From JAXGXT01 sp040772665 (lineage in GTDB: Bacteria; Bacillota; Clostridia; Lachnospirales; Anaerotignaceae): a stretch of 64,000 nucleotides of DNA. Made by a program: the position numbers and the translations under genes. Under the pieces are notes generated by a model. That model worked only from the letters and a program-made list of their open reading frames with translations. It was not told the DNA's origin and did not search any database. Location of the stretch: assembly GCA_040772665.1 (NCBI GenBank), contig JAXGXT010000002.1:248001-312000 (forward strand). Reading direction: 5' to 3'. How positions within the stretch are numbered: position 1 is the first letter of the stretch; each line of letters starts with the position of its first letter. Below, one piece after another: positions 1 through 9,135 of the stretch.

Positions 1-2
1 TG

Positions 3-815
3 GCAAAATCACATGAAGGAACACCTTTTGAAAATGGGGCAGTATCATTTGAGCAGAGGAAGGAAACGTCTATTCCATCCGATAGAGGCTTGTTTGTTCC
101 TGAAATTTTAATGTTACACTTTTGTAAAAAATATCCTAACCCTAAGAACGGATACCCTGGGTATTGGTGGTACAAATATGGCATTCGTGATGTGGGCTCT
201 GTTTACGAGTCGCTGATGGAGCGTGGTTACCTTATAATTAATGAAAAAACAGGTAAATACGAACTTACAAATCTCGGTAAAGCTGAACTTGAAGAGAATG
301 CCTATGTGCCATATATGCATAGTCATAGCAAGTACACTACATTTACTGTTTGGGATTTAAATCAATTGTTGGGCACTGGCGATAAAAGCAACTACATGGA
401 AATCATAGAGAAAAAGCATGCCGATATTGACAATAGAAATGTAGAGAGCAACAAAACTTTCATGAAAGAACTGAAAGCAATAGATCCGGATGGCTATAGG
501 CTACTTAAAAATCAGGACAAGCAGATAAAAGCTGTTCAAGCTGCCGATGAGAAGTATGCTGAAGATAATGATCTTGAATGGATTATTAACTTTTGGGAGG
601 AAATTTGGAAAGATGGCGGTCCTAAATTTGAAGGTTCTGGATGGATGTTCAGACTGCCTGATTTGTATATCAAGGCCAAAAGATATGATGATGCGATAGA
701 TATTGTACAGAAAATAAAAAAGAATAAGGGATCTTATTATTTAAATAAGGCTAACAGTTATATTGCTAAAATTGAAGAGCTTAATACGAAGGAAGCTGCT
801 AAGAAAATGAAATAA
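3..815 (+). CDS. Hypothetical protein, 5' end outside the window
   Basis: The frame is open from the left edge, so the N-terminus is missing; a TTG at 90 is the first possible internal start but nothing marks it as real. I do not recognise the family. Visible parts are a basic, aromatic N-terminal block (LMLHFCKKYPNPKNGYPGYW) followed by a segment that looks like a winged helix (GSVYESLMERGYL, then a strand-like KYELTNLGKAELEE). An acidic middle and a helical C-terminus follow, and the latter (YIKAKRYDDAIDIVQKIKK) resembles one TPR. A perfect intrinsic terminator follows at 853. No signal peptide or membrane segment is visible in the part present. Function unknown. Confidence 0.6.
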   Translation, partial: AKSHEGTPFENGAVSFEQRKETSIPSDRGLFVPEILMLHFCKKYPNPKNGYPGYWWYKYGIRDVGSVYESLMERGYLIINEKTGKYELTNLGKAELEENAYVPYMHSHSKYTTFTVWDLNQLLGTGDKSNYMEIIEKKHADIDNRNVESNKTFMKELKAIDPDGYRLLKNQDKQIKAVQAADEKYAEDNDLEWIINFWEEIWKDGGPKFEGSGWMFRLPDLYIKAKRYDDAIDIVQKIKKNKGSYYLNKANSYIAKIEELNTKEAAKKMK

Positions 816-852
816 TTTTTCCTTATTGTTAATTTGAGAATGATTGAACGAA

Positions 853-885
853 AAGATGGGTGTCCTAAATGGACACCCATCTTCT
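853..885. terminator. Perfect 13-bp hairpin, probably bidirectional terminator
   Basis: AAGATGGGTGTCC (853-865), loop TAAAT, and its exact complement (871-883). It lies between the convergent hypothetical gene and the XRE regulator. The T-tract on the plus strand is weak. Confidence 0.7.
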
Positions 886-969
886 TGCTTATGATGCAAT
901 CCCTCTCGATTCGGGAGGAGAACCTGTTTCAGGCATGTTGTATAGCTGAGATAAGAGCGTCTCCTTGTG

Positions 970-2511
970 CTAATGTGCCGAATCAACAGCATAGCCTGCT
1001 AACCCGACAAGGTAGTTCCGCAGCACGGAAATAGAATCAATGCTTTTTGCTGCTCTATATGTTTTTTCGTCAATTATACTTTTCAGGAAGTCCCAGAATG
1101 CGGCGGTCATATTAACTTCGTTTACAGCCAAAACAACCGACGGCTGGGAGGTCTTTGATATAATGACACCGAGTTCTTCCCTCACATAGACGGTGTAACG
1201 GTCTTCTGTTGAGTTATCGATCAAATGAATGTGGTAATTTTCAAAGGATTCAAGCAGTGCAAGAATGTGCTCCAAGTGGGCGATAAACTCCTTCGGTGTG
1301 TAGTACACTGCTCCCCTGCTTAGCGTATCTGACATGGATACCTTGACGCTTCCGCTTTTCACAGCTTCAATATCCGGCAGTGAGATGAGTTCGGTAAAGT
1401 GGTTTGACTGTAAATTCTCCAGAAAACATTGATAACGCACTTCATGGAGAGAAACGCCGTCATATTCATCCATACCGGTCCGCTTGAGTATCTGCATAAG
1501 TAGAGGTTTAGGCATAGTCAATATAGAAAGCGACTCGGTCTTAATCAGCGAATCGGCCTGCCCTCGTTCGAATTCGACTAGTGTAGCGTAGCATCCCTCT
1601 CGTTCCCGAGTGGTGAAAATCCGCATCAGAGGCCGGCACAAGCATAGGTATTGAAGAAATTCCTCAGCAAAGGAAGCCACGGCATCTTGGTCACGGTATA
1701 AGACATTTGCAGCAGAAAAAATCTGATCTCCCACGGAATTTGAAATGACCGCCGCTGTTTCAGGAGCGATGAACAATGTTCGTTTGAAAATGCCATCCCG
1801 TTTTTTAGGATAAAAATAAGGCTCGATTAGTCCACTCATATACAGCGGCATCCACTGATTAATGGCGCTGAGCATTTCATCCAAATCCCGGCTGACAGTG
1901 TGAATAATCTTAATTCGATTGCCGCGAGAGAGGACACGGAGCATAAGCTCCGCCCACTTGCGGGCATATGTGGGATCCTCTGTCATCCATGCGGTTCCTT
2001 CATCGCTGAAAAGAAGCAGGGTTTGGGGGGATTCACATACGGCAACTTCGGAAAGGAAATATTCTGCAGCCTTACGTTTGCCTTCGATACCATAATAAAT
2101 GGAGACAGCTTCATCAGGAAAATAAGGTTTAGAATTATCTGACTGACTAATCTGCTCTGAGCGATTGGCCATGCTGGAAAGAGAGCTCAAAAAACGCTCC
2201 ACCTGTTGAGTACTGTTTTCCACATTTTGTATCAACCAACGGGTAATTTCATCGGTAAGCAAACTGCTGTCGCCTGGCAGGTGTATCAGCTTCAGAGCAT
2301 CAAGCAAGGCCCTTTTCTGGTAGTCCTCTTTGAATTGACGTGCAAAGAAAATAGCCATACTCTGTATCATGTGGTTATCCTTGGGCATGAGTCGTTTTCC
2401 GGTACGTAAGCGGCTGATATATGAGGCATCCAGCGTTGCAGCGTGAGCCAACGCGCTGTTTGTAGTTTTAGTAATATTCATAAGAAAGTCAAGTTTCTCG
2501 GCAAAAGTCAT
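970..2511 (-). CDS. XRE-family helix-turn-helix regulator with large C-terminal domain
   Basis: This 513-residue protein has an N-terminal Cro/C1-type HTH (about residues 1-65; TNSALAHAATLDASYISRLR is the recognisable helix-turn-helix). About 440 residues follow that match no domain I can name and could be a sensor. The start at 2511 is chosen because AAAGGAGG lies 7-8 nt before this ATG; the in-frame ATG 18 nt upstream lies on the Shine-Dalgarno itself. It is transcribed away from the small gene at 2664 and the surface-protein gene at 2971, across a 152-bp gap with a nested inverted repeat, so it probably regulates them and itself (inference). Its base composition looks clearly less AT-rich than the chromosomal genes to the right, which suggests acquisition. 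Confidence 0.75.
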   Translation of the reverse strand: MTFAEKLDFLMNITKTTNSALAHAATLDASYISRLRTGKRLMPKDNHMIQSMAIFFARQFKEDYQKRALLDALKLIHLPGDSSLLTDEITRWLIQNVENSTQQVERFLSSLSSMANRSEQISQSDNSKPYFPDEAVSIYYGIEGKRKAAEYFLSEVAVCESPQTLLLFSDEGTAWMTEDPTYARKWAELMLRVLSRGNRIKIIHTVSRDLDEMLSAINQWMPLYMSGLIEPYFYPKKRDGIFKRTLFIAPETAAVISNSVGDQIFSAANVLYRDQDAVASFAEEFLQYLCLCRPLMRIFTTREREGCYATLVEFERGQADSLIKTESLSILTMPKPLLMQILKRTGMDEYDGVSLHEVRYQCFLENLQSNHFTELISLPDIEAVKSGSVKVSMSDTLSRGAVYYTPKEFIAHLEHILALLESFENYHIHLIDNSTEDRYTVYVREELGVIISKTSQPSVVLAVNEVNMTAAFWDFLKSIIDEKTYRAAKSIDSISVLRNYLVGLAGYAVDSAH

Positions 2512-2554
2512 GGCAATTCCTCCTTTCATTCAGAATAACAGATTATCGTCAGGA

Positions 2555-2601
2555 TGGCAATAAATAATGGCATGGTTTGTGCCACTATTTTGTCATTGCC
2601 A
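2555..2601. promoter_or_regulatory. Nested inverted repeats in a divergent promoter region (candidate operator)
   Basis: Outer arms TGGCAAT (2555-2561) and ATTGCCA (2595-2601) enclose inner arms TGGCA (2568-2572) and TGCCA (2580-2584). The site lies between the XRE regulator and the surface-protein genes, where a shared operator would be expected. That the XRE protein binds here is inference. Confidence 0.45.
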
Positions 2602-2663
2602 GATTGTGCCGCCATATTGTCTAATAGGTAGTTTTTCCCTATACTGAATATGAGGTGATGCAC

Positions 2664-2978
2664 ATGGAGATTTTAGCACGGATTAAGACCGGTTTTTTTG
2701 AAATGAAGCCGTATTGGATGAAAGCGGAAGAAGGGTGTCTATCGCTTATTCCGCTTCAGGAGAGTGGCGAGAGGGTTATTGTCCTTTCAGAGGGCGATAT
2801 TCTATCTGTCACACTAACGGAGGGGCGGATTCCGGGGCTGGAGATACAGACCCGAAATGAACTGTACTCCGGTATTCTTGATGAAAGTTGTTCTCTTGCG
2901 GAAGTTATAAACTATCTGAAAGAATACCTAAATATCAACATTACCTGTGAATATAAAGGAGGTGAGAAACATGCGTAG
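2664..2978 (+). CDS. Small hypothetical protein (104 aa) upstream of S-layer-homology protein
   Basis: No family recognised. The protein is cytosolic in character, with no signal peptide or membrane helix. It has alternating short strands (GCLSLIPL, RVIVLSEGDILSVTL, GLEIQTRNELYSGIL) and ends in a helix (SLAEVINYLKEYL), a pattern like a small beta-sandwich or PH-like fold, but this is only a visual impression. The ATG at 2664 is preferred over the GTG and ATG just upstream because GAGGTG (2653-2658) is then correctly spaced. The stop overlaps the next gene by 8 bp, and the ribosome site of that gene lies inside this coding sequence, so the two are translationally coupled. It is divergent from the XRE regulator. 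Confidence 0.65.
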   Translation: MEILARIKTGFFEMKPYWMKAEEGCLSLIPLQESGERVIVLSEGDILSVTLTEGRIPGLEIQTRNELYSGILDESCSLAEVINYLKEYLNINITCEYKGGEKHA

Positions 2979-5900
2979 AAAAGTGATTTCTTGGATGCTG
3001 ACAGCCGCAATGATAGTATCGATGTTTGTGTCGGTACCTATAACAACGTATGCGACAGATAGCTATGATGCAGAAATTAATATTGTTGATGGCACCGGTA
3101 CCGGTACTGGGTGGACTTTCACTTCGGGTGAAATATGGATTAACGAGAATGGTTCTTACTTAGTAAATGGCGGTGGAATACAAACCGAAAATAGGATTAG
3201 GGTTAGTACCGGAGTCATCGCATCTGTAACCCTTAATAATGTAAATATTAATGTTAACCTGCCCTTTGAAGTTGGCGGAACCGCAAGTGTTACAATGATA
3301 CTCAAGGATGATAGCAACAATATATTTTCAAGTTGGGGAGGTCATGCCGGCATTCGTGTACAGCCATCAGCAACTCTCACCATTACAACAGATGGTCAAA
3401 GCTTGGGAAATGGCTCACTGTCAGCATATGGTGGTCCAGATACTTCTTCTAACCATGCTTGTGCTGGAATAGGAGGAAGCGAATTAGAAGCAAGTGGCAC
3501 GATAATTATTGATGGTGGTACTATACTTGCAAAAGGTGGAGACGGAAGAACACCAGGTGCTTGGAGAGGACCTGGTGCGGCTGGTATCGGCGGCGCTACA
3601 GGTAGTTCTTGCGGTGATATCACAATAAATGGGGGGATAATCACCGCCATCGGCGGTGGCATTAACCCTGAAGGTGCGGGTATTGGAGGAGGAAGCTCAG
3701 ATCCATCAAGGTATACCGGAAAAATCACAATAAACGGTGGAACGGTAAGAGCATATTCCGGCCAAGTCGGTGATAGCGGAACCGGTATTGGCTTTTGCTC
3801 TTCCATTGCGTTCTCCGATACTGCTGATGTTCAGGCATATTCATCTGGCAATTATCCTGCCATTTATGGCAAAGCAGACGCAAGTGGGCATAGTGCATTT
3901 TTGCTCAATTTCATGCTTGATACGGCCGTATTACAAGATACAGATATCACTGTGACAGAGCTTGATGAAAGTACGGAATTATTTGAGGTGACATTGCCCG
4001 CAAAATACAAAAACTTTGCTGCAACGGTGAAAGCATCAACCAATTATACAGCTGGTTCATCCGATGGCTTAAAGGAAATTGTGTCTTTGACAGATGAAAG
4101 CACTAATTTTCTTAGCACCTGTGATTTACCAGGAACAGCCTTATCATCTATCAGTGTAAGGCTGAAATCCCTGCCTCCGATATTCCAAAGTGCCTCAACG
4201 AATGAGAATGGCACAAAGGCTGTTTTAAGCTTTAATAAAACTATGGCAGATCCCACTGGTAAGCATGCACAGTTTAGTGTAGTATCTGGCGGAAATGGCA
4301 ATGCAGTTACGGCGGCTAACCTTGGAACGGACACAAAGACCATTGAGCTGACGTTAACAACACCGATTGTATATGGTCAGGCTGTTACGGTAGACTACAC
4401 ACCAGGCACCATTGCGGCAGCCGATGGAGGAATGCTGACGGCTTTTGCCAATCAGGAGGTGACGAACAATGTTGCGGCGAACGTAGCTAAGATCGGCTCA
4501 ATCGGTTACCCGACACTTGCGGGTGCTCTGGCTGCAGCAAATGACACAGATACCATTGTTCTCATCTCAGACATCACCTACTCCAATGGGATTACAGCTG
4601 ACGCTAAGAACGTAGACATTGACTTAAATGGCTTTAATTTGACTGTGTCCGGTGTTGCAGGTCATGCTTTGGAAGCTAAAAACAATGGAGTTTTGAATAT
4701 TTTGGACGAAGACGGTAGTGGAGTTCTAACTGTAAATTCTTCTGGGGAATATAAGCATTGTGTCAACGCAGTATCAGGAGGTAAGGTAAATATCAAAGGA
4801 GGCTTAACAGCATCATTACCAGCTGGTGCAGGCTCTTATCAAAACATAATTGGAGCTTATGCAGACGGCCTTGGCAGTACAATAAATCTTACCGGCAGTG
4901 CATTTGGGCACATGGCAGGAATTTATGCCCAGGATGGAGCAGTTATTACGGTTTCTGGTAATGTAGACGGTTCCTATTATGGAGCATTTTCAGCCTACAA
5001 CGGCTCGGTCAATGTAAAAGGAAATGTCTCCGGCAGCCGGGCGCTTGTGTCGGATTACGGTGGAATTGCTACAGTTGAAGGAGACATCATAGGCGGTGAC
5101 CATGCTATTAGCGCAAATGCAACCGACGGATGGAATCCTCCGAATATAACAGTTACAGGAAACGTAACTGGAACAGGAGGTGCAGCTATAAGTGTGAGTA
5201 ATGATGCAGATATTCAAATCACCGGAGATGTAACCGGATATATTGCAGCTTCAGGATCGCCAACGGCCTCCCCGGATGTTACGATAAACGGTGATATCAC
5301 CGTAAACACCGGTTTTGGAGTAAGTGTATTCTATGGTGGTACGGTAACGATAAATGGGAGTATACTTGGTGCGTCACCATACCTGAGGCTAAATAATATG
5401 GATATCAGCAAAAACGACTATGAGATATCCGGAGACTATGTAGTATATTCCAATACTACAGTTGAATCTCCCGCTCCATTTGCTACTAACACCGTGAGGG
5501 TTAAAATCCCACAGGGAGGCTATACTGTCACCATCGGAACGCTTTCCGGTGGAACGATTACGGCAAGCCCAACGTCAGCAACACCCGGAACTAATATCAA
5601 TCTTACGATTACTCCGGATACCGGAAAACAACTCAAGGCAGGGACGCTGAAATACAACGACGGAAACGACTATTCCATCGCAGGTACGAGCTTTGTAATG
5701 CCTCCTGCCAATGTAACGGTAACAGCCGAGTTTGAGAATACGCTTATTAATCAGGCTCCCGTTATCACCTCAAATTGGGGCTACAACACCGTCTACTTCG
5801 GGGAAAATTATCCATATACCATTACAGTCACAGATGCAGAGAATACATCGGGTACAAAGATATATAGCTCATTGGATGGGGCAGAATTTAGTGTTGTCTG

Positions 5901-7182
5901 GACATATCCCGGTGCTCCGGCTACACAAAATATAACATTATCTCCTCTCAAGGGGGTTTTGACGTCGGGAAGCCATACTTTGAGGTATTATGCTCAGGAT
6001 CTCGGTGGAGCTGTCTCAAATATGCTTACCTTGACATTCACGGTGACCGACAAACCGGTAAGTCCGCCTATCAGCGGTGGTAGCGGCGGCAGCACACCGC
6101 CTGACACAGGGACTAAAATTACGGTTACAACAACCGACGGCGAAGTTTCTGTCACAGGCACCCTGACTCAAACAAACGGAGGTGCACAGGTTGTCATTAA
6201 GAACGATGATTTCAAAAAAGTAAATAATGCCGACAAACCAGCTGCTGTCAATGCACATTTAGCCACAGTAGTCTTTGATAAAAAGGCTATGGATACCATA
6301 GGCACTTTGGTTGGTTCTGGTGATGTGGCACTGGCGGTGCGTCAGGTAACTGGCACTGAGCTGTCGGCGGAGCAGAGAGCACTGGTAGGTTCCCGCCCCG
6401 TTTATGACTTCGCGGTCACAGGCGCTGGCAAGACAATTTCTAATTTCAACGGCGGGCAGGCAACGGTCAGCATTCCGTATACATTAGGGGAGAATGAACA
6501 TCCTCATGCTATCGTCATCTGGTATCTCAGTGACAGTGGAAAGCTTGTTAGGATGCGAGGACACTATGATACCGCAACAAAGAGTGTAACCTTTAAAACC
6601 TCACATTTCTCAAATTTTGTCATAGGCTACAATCCTATCAGCTTTCAGGATGTACCTGCAGATGCTTGGTATGAGAGTGCAGTGACATTTCTTGCAGCAC
6701 GGGACATCACCACAGGCACCGGGGATGGGAAATTCAGTCCCGATACGATACTAACCCGCGGACAATTCATAGTGATGTTGATGAAAACATATGACATCAA
6801 AGCGGACACAAATCCAAAGGATAATTTTGTAGACGCAGGCAACACCTATTACACGAATTACCTTGCAGAAGCTAAGAGGCTGGGAATTTCAGCAGGTATT
6901 GGAAACAACATGTTTGCGCCGGACAAAAAAATCACTCGACAGGAAATGTTCACCATGTTATACAATGCACTAACTGAGATTGGTGAGCTGCCGGAGGGTA
7001 ATCTCGGCAAGAAGCTTTCAGACTTTAGTGATGCTGACAGCATTGCTTCATGGGCTAAGAACGCTATGACCAAGCTTGTAGAGGCTGAAATAGTTTCCGG
7101 CAGCAACGGTAAAATCTCCCCAACCAACAGTGCTACCCGCGCAGAGATGGCCCAAGTGTTGTATAATTTATTAACTAAGTAA
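2971..7182 (+). CDS. Large secreted beta-helix surface protein with three C-terminal SLH domains
   Basis: This 1403-residue protein starts at the ATG behind AAAGGAGGTG (2956-2965). A signal peptide covers residues 1-29 (hydrophobic core, TYA cleavage motif). Two Gly/Asn-rich, probably right-handed beta-helix regions follow (about 60-300 and 500-830; repeats such as ITINGGTV, VTGNV). Between them is a SwmB-like domain (about 400-505), and after them a short bacterial repeat domain (about 850-920) and an Ig-like segment. A Gly/Pro linker (SGGSGGSTPP) and a conserved pre-SLH domain come next. Residues 1223-1403 are three SLH repeats (FQDVPADAWYESAV; ITRQEMFTMLYNAL; ATRAEMAQVLYNLL), which anchor proteins to pyruvylated cell-wall polymers. 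Likely a cell-surface adhesin or glycan-binding protein; no catalytic motif seen. It looks less AT-rich than the core genome. Confidence 0.85.
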   Translation: MRRKVISWMLTAAMIVSMFVSVPITTYATDSYDAEINIVDGTGTGTGWTFTSGEIWINENGSYLVNGGGIQTENRIRVSTGVIASVTLNNVNINVNLPFEVGGTASVTMILKDDSNNIFSSWGGHAGIRVQPSATLTITTDGQSLGNGSLSAYGGPDTSSNHACAGIGGSELEASGTIIIDGGTILAKGGDGRTPGAWRGPGAAGIGGATGSSCGDITINGGIITAIGGGINPEGAGIGGGSSDPSRYTGKITINGGTVRAYSGQVGDSGTGIGFCSSIAFSDTADVQAYSSGNYPAIYGKADASGHSAFLLNFMLDTAVLQDTDITVTELDESTELFEVTLPAKYKNFAATVKASTNYTAGSSDGLKEIVSLTDESTNFLSTCDLPGTALSSISVRLKSLPPIFQSASTNENGTKAVLSFNKTMADPTGKHAQFSVVSGGNGNAVTAANLGTDTKTIELTLTTPIVYGQAVTVDYTPGTIAAADGGMLTAFANQEVTNNVAANVAKIGSIGYPTLAGALAAANDTDTIVLISDITYSNGITADAKNVDIDLNGFNLTVSGVAGHALEAKNNGVLNILDEDGSGVLTVNSSGEYKHCVNAVSGGKVNIKGGLTASLPAGAGSYQNIIGAYADGLGSTINLTGSAFGHMAGIYAQDGAVITVSGNVDGSYYGAFSAYNGSVNVKGNVSGSRALVSDYGGIATVEGDIIGGDHAISANATDGWNPPNITVTGNVTGTGGAAISVSNDADIQITGDVTGYIAASGSPTASPDVTINGDITVNTGFGVSVFYGGTVTINGSILGASPYLRLNNMDISKNDYEISGDYVVYSNTTVESPAPFATNTVRVKIPQGGYTVTIGTLSGGTITASPTSATPGTNINLTITPDTGKQLKAGTLKYNDGNDYSIAGTSFVMPPANVTVTAEFENTLINQAPVITSNWGYNTVYFGENYPYTITVTDAENTSGTKIYSSLDGAEFSVVWTYPGAPATQNITLSPLKGVLTSGSHTLRYYAQDLGGAVSNMLTLTFTVTDKPVSPPISGGSGGSTPPDTGTKITVTTTDGEVSVTGTLTQTNGGAQVVIKNDDFKKVNNADKPAAVNAHLATVVFDKKAMDTIGTLVGSGDVALAVRQVTGTELSAEQRALVGSRPVYDFAVTGAGKTISNFNGGQATVSIPYTLGENEHPHAIVIWYLSDSGKLVRMRGHYDTATKSVTFKTSHFSNFVIGYNPISFQDVPADAWYESAVTFLAARDITTGTGDGKFSPDTILTRGQFIVMLMKTYDIKADTNPKDNFVDAGNTYYTNYLAEAKRLGISAGIGNNMFAPDKKITRQEMFTMLYNALTEIGELPEGNLGKKLSDFSDADSIASWAKNAMTKLVEAEIVSGSNGKISPTNSATRAEMAQVLYNLLTK

Positions 7183-7192
7183 TAAAAGCTAT

Positions 7193-7242
7193 AAAAAGTA
7201 GAAGGCCAATCATTATGACAGGTGATTTGCCTCCTGCTTTTT
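7193..7242 (+). terminator. Intrinsic terminator of the SLH-protein gene
   Basis: Left arm AAAAAGTAGAAGGC (7193-7206) pairs with GCCTCCTGCTTTTT (7229-7242) with one mismatch; the T-run is part of the right arm. Confidence 0.7.
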
Positions 7243-7336
7243 GTTGCCCCGTGCCGATTAGCCTACGGTTCAGTTTGCAAAAAAATGCTAAGTAGGACGA
7301 ATGAATCGGTTCTGCTAAAAACTGCTAAGACTAAAG

Positions 7337-7364
7337 CCCTCAGTACGCTGGGGGTTTTATTGTT
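7337..7364 (+). terminator. Second intrinsic terminator
   Basis: CCCTCAG (7337-7343), loop TACG, CTGGGGG (7348-7354), then TTTTATTGTT. It lies in a stretch (7243-7404) without a convincing gene and may mark the end of an older transcription unit. Confidence 0.6.
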
Positions 7365-7482
7365 GGCAGCTTTTATCTTTTATAAATTAGACATCGAAAA
7401 ATAAGAGTTGTCATGTTATAATCAGTACAGCAAATTTGTTAAAAAGAAGATTGAGAGCTGGAATATTGAAAATATACCCTGA

Positions 7483-7746
7483 CGCCAAGGGGGTACCAGG
7501 CTCGATGGTCATCAGAATTGCAGCAACAAGGCAACCTTTCCGGAGGAGGTTGGGGAAAGAACAGATGAATGGGGTTACTGGAACTCTGCTTTTGAAAGTC
7601 TATTCATAGGCAAGACTCCGGAAGAGGAGGGTTATTATCATAAAAACTACTGGTTTGGGCCAAGAAGCAAGTCATACTATGCCGAAGGGTTTTTTAGATA
7701 CGCCTATTATTTTAATGAAAGCCAGGGTTATATAATTAATGGCATA
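7483..7746 (+). other. In-frame 5' remnant of the diguanylate cyclase gene
   Basis: The frame of the gene at 7747 stays open upstream to a TGA at 7480-7482. The encoded sequence looks like extracellular sensor domain (YWFGPRSKSYYAEGFF, RYAYYFNESQGYIING), yet no ATG and no ribosome site occur in it. The usual first transmembrane helix of such sensors is absent. This indicates a gene that lost its 5' end, perhaps at the junction with the accessory region to the left. Confidence 0.55.
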
Positions 7747-9135
7747 GTGCAAGACAATAATAGCTATGGCGGGAATATAAAAAATATGCTTGATGAGTTT
7801 TTTGAGCATTTGGGAAATGAAATTCCCTATATTGATAAGATTACCCTTATTGATTTAAAATCATATGAGAAAACTTATAACAATGATTTTAAAAATCCAG
7901 AGTCGCCAACTTTTTTATATGGAACATTTAAAATGGATTTGTTAAAAGAATCAGGGCTTACACCGGAAAATTTATATTCTATAAAAGAAGACCAAAGGGT
8001 GACCTTTAATTATAAAGGAAGCGAAACAACAATTTTTATGAGTCCGGCCGAAGATGTGGACAATAAATATTTAATAAGTATATTATTAGATGAAAAAGAC
8101 AGAGAAGTTTTTGTTAGACAGGTTTTAAGCATTTTTTTAATACTTTTAGTCTTTACTTTGGGTGTTATATACTTTGGAATATTTATTATAGTGAAAAAAT
8201 ATCGCAGCCTGTTAACATTTGAAAAAGAAAGAAACAAAGAAATTGAAACATTTACAAAAAATATAGCTTTGCTTCCTGAAAATATTTATAAGTGCAGAAA
8301 AAATGGCGAGGAACTTATGCTTACATATAACTATGGTAAATCAATTATTAAAGAAAAAGAAATTTCATTGGAATCCTCCTATAAACCTTTAAAAGATTTT
8401 TATTCAGATAAATATGTTGAGGAGTTTAAGGAATTGGTGAGAGAAGTGTTTGATGGAAAATCCAAGAGGTTTCAAATAAGTTATGAAGATAATTATTATG
8501 AACATTTTGTCAGTCCGATTTTTGATGATAATGAAAAGATTTTAGAGATTATAGGAATTGCCACAAATATAAATGATAGAAGGCTGGAGGAGGAACAGGC
8601 AAAATATCAGGCTACACACGACTTTCTGACTGACCTTATAAACCGAAGACATTTTGAGGATAAAATCAAAAAAGAAATAAAGGAAAACCCAAACGGAAAT
8701 TATGCCGTTATGATTATGGATTTAGATGGTTTTAAAAGTGTTAATGATAATTATGGGCACATTGCCGGGGATGCCGTATTAAAACAAATAGCAAGCAGGC
8801 TTAAAAGCATAGCAGAAGAATCGCCGGAAAAAATCATAGTATCTCGAATGGGCGGAGATGAGTTTTCTGCATTTTATATTTATGAAAACAGAGAAGATAT
8901 TATAGAGATTGTAAATAAAATTATTAAATTAAGTTCAAAAGACTACGATATAGAGGATAAACAGATTCATTTGGGAATAAGCATAGGTATTTCTATATAT
9001 GAGAAAGATTCAATCGGCTATAAACAAATGTTTTACTATGCAGATATGGCAATGTATAAAGCAAAAAAAATAAAAGGAAACACATATGAGTTTTATTCAG
9101 AAGGAATGGAGCTATATAAAAATATTAAATATTAA
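7747..9135 (+). CDS. GGDEF diguanylate cyclase, probably 5'-truncated
   Basis: The C-terminal domain has the intact active-site motif RMGGDEF (about residues 366-372) with MDLDGFKSVNDNYGH and a MAMYKAK end, all typical of enzymes making cyclic di-GMP from two GTP. No RxxD product-inhibition site precedes GGDEF at the usual spacing. Upstream of it are part of an extracellular sensor region, one transmembrane helix (about residues 122-150) and a PAS-like stretch. The GTG at 7747 is only the first possible start codon: it has no ribosome site, and the coding frame clearly continues upstream to a stop at 7480 (see that entry). A full-length relative would carry a second N-terminal membrane helix, so the gene is probably a decaying pseudogene. 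It may still yield a cyclase if translated. Confidence 0.65.
   Translation: MQDNNSYGGNIKNMLDEFFEHLGNEIPYIDKITLIDLKSYEKTYNNDFKNPESPTFLYGTFKMDLLKESGLTPENLYSIKEDQRVTFNYKGSETTIFMSPAEDVDNKYLISILLDEKDREVFVRQVLSIFLILLVFTLGVIYFGIFIIVKKYRSLLTFEKERNKEIETFTKNIALLPENIYKCRKNGEELMLTYNYGKSIIKEKEISLESSYKPLKDFYSDKYVEEFKELVREVFDGKSKRFQISYEDNYYEHFVSPIFDDNEKILEIIGIATNINDRRLEEEQAKYQATHDFLTDLINRRHFEDKIKKEIKENPNGNYAVMIMDLDGFKSVNDNYGHIAGDAVLKQIASRLKSIAEESPEKIIVSRMGGDEFSAFYIYENREDIIEIVNKIIKLSSKDYDIEDKQIHLGISIGISIYEKDSIGYKQMFYYADMAMYKAKKIKGNTYEFYSEGMELYKNIKY

Noticed and set aside
3396..3806. Pro-rich frame opposite the SLH protein
   Set aside because: It is the antisense of a Gly-rich beta-helix region, with no start signals.
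7222..7404. 60-residue open frame with a hydrophobic end
   Set aside because: It runs through both terminators (7193-7242 and 7337-7364), has no ribosome site, and shows no protein-like composition.
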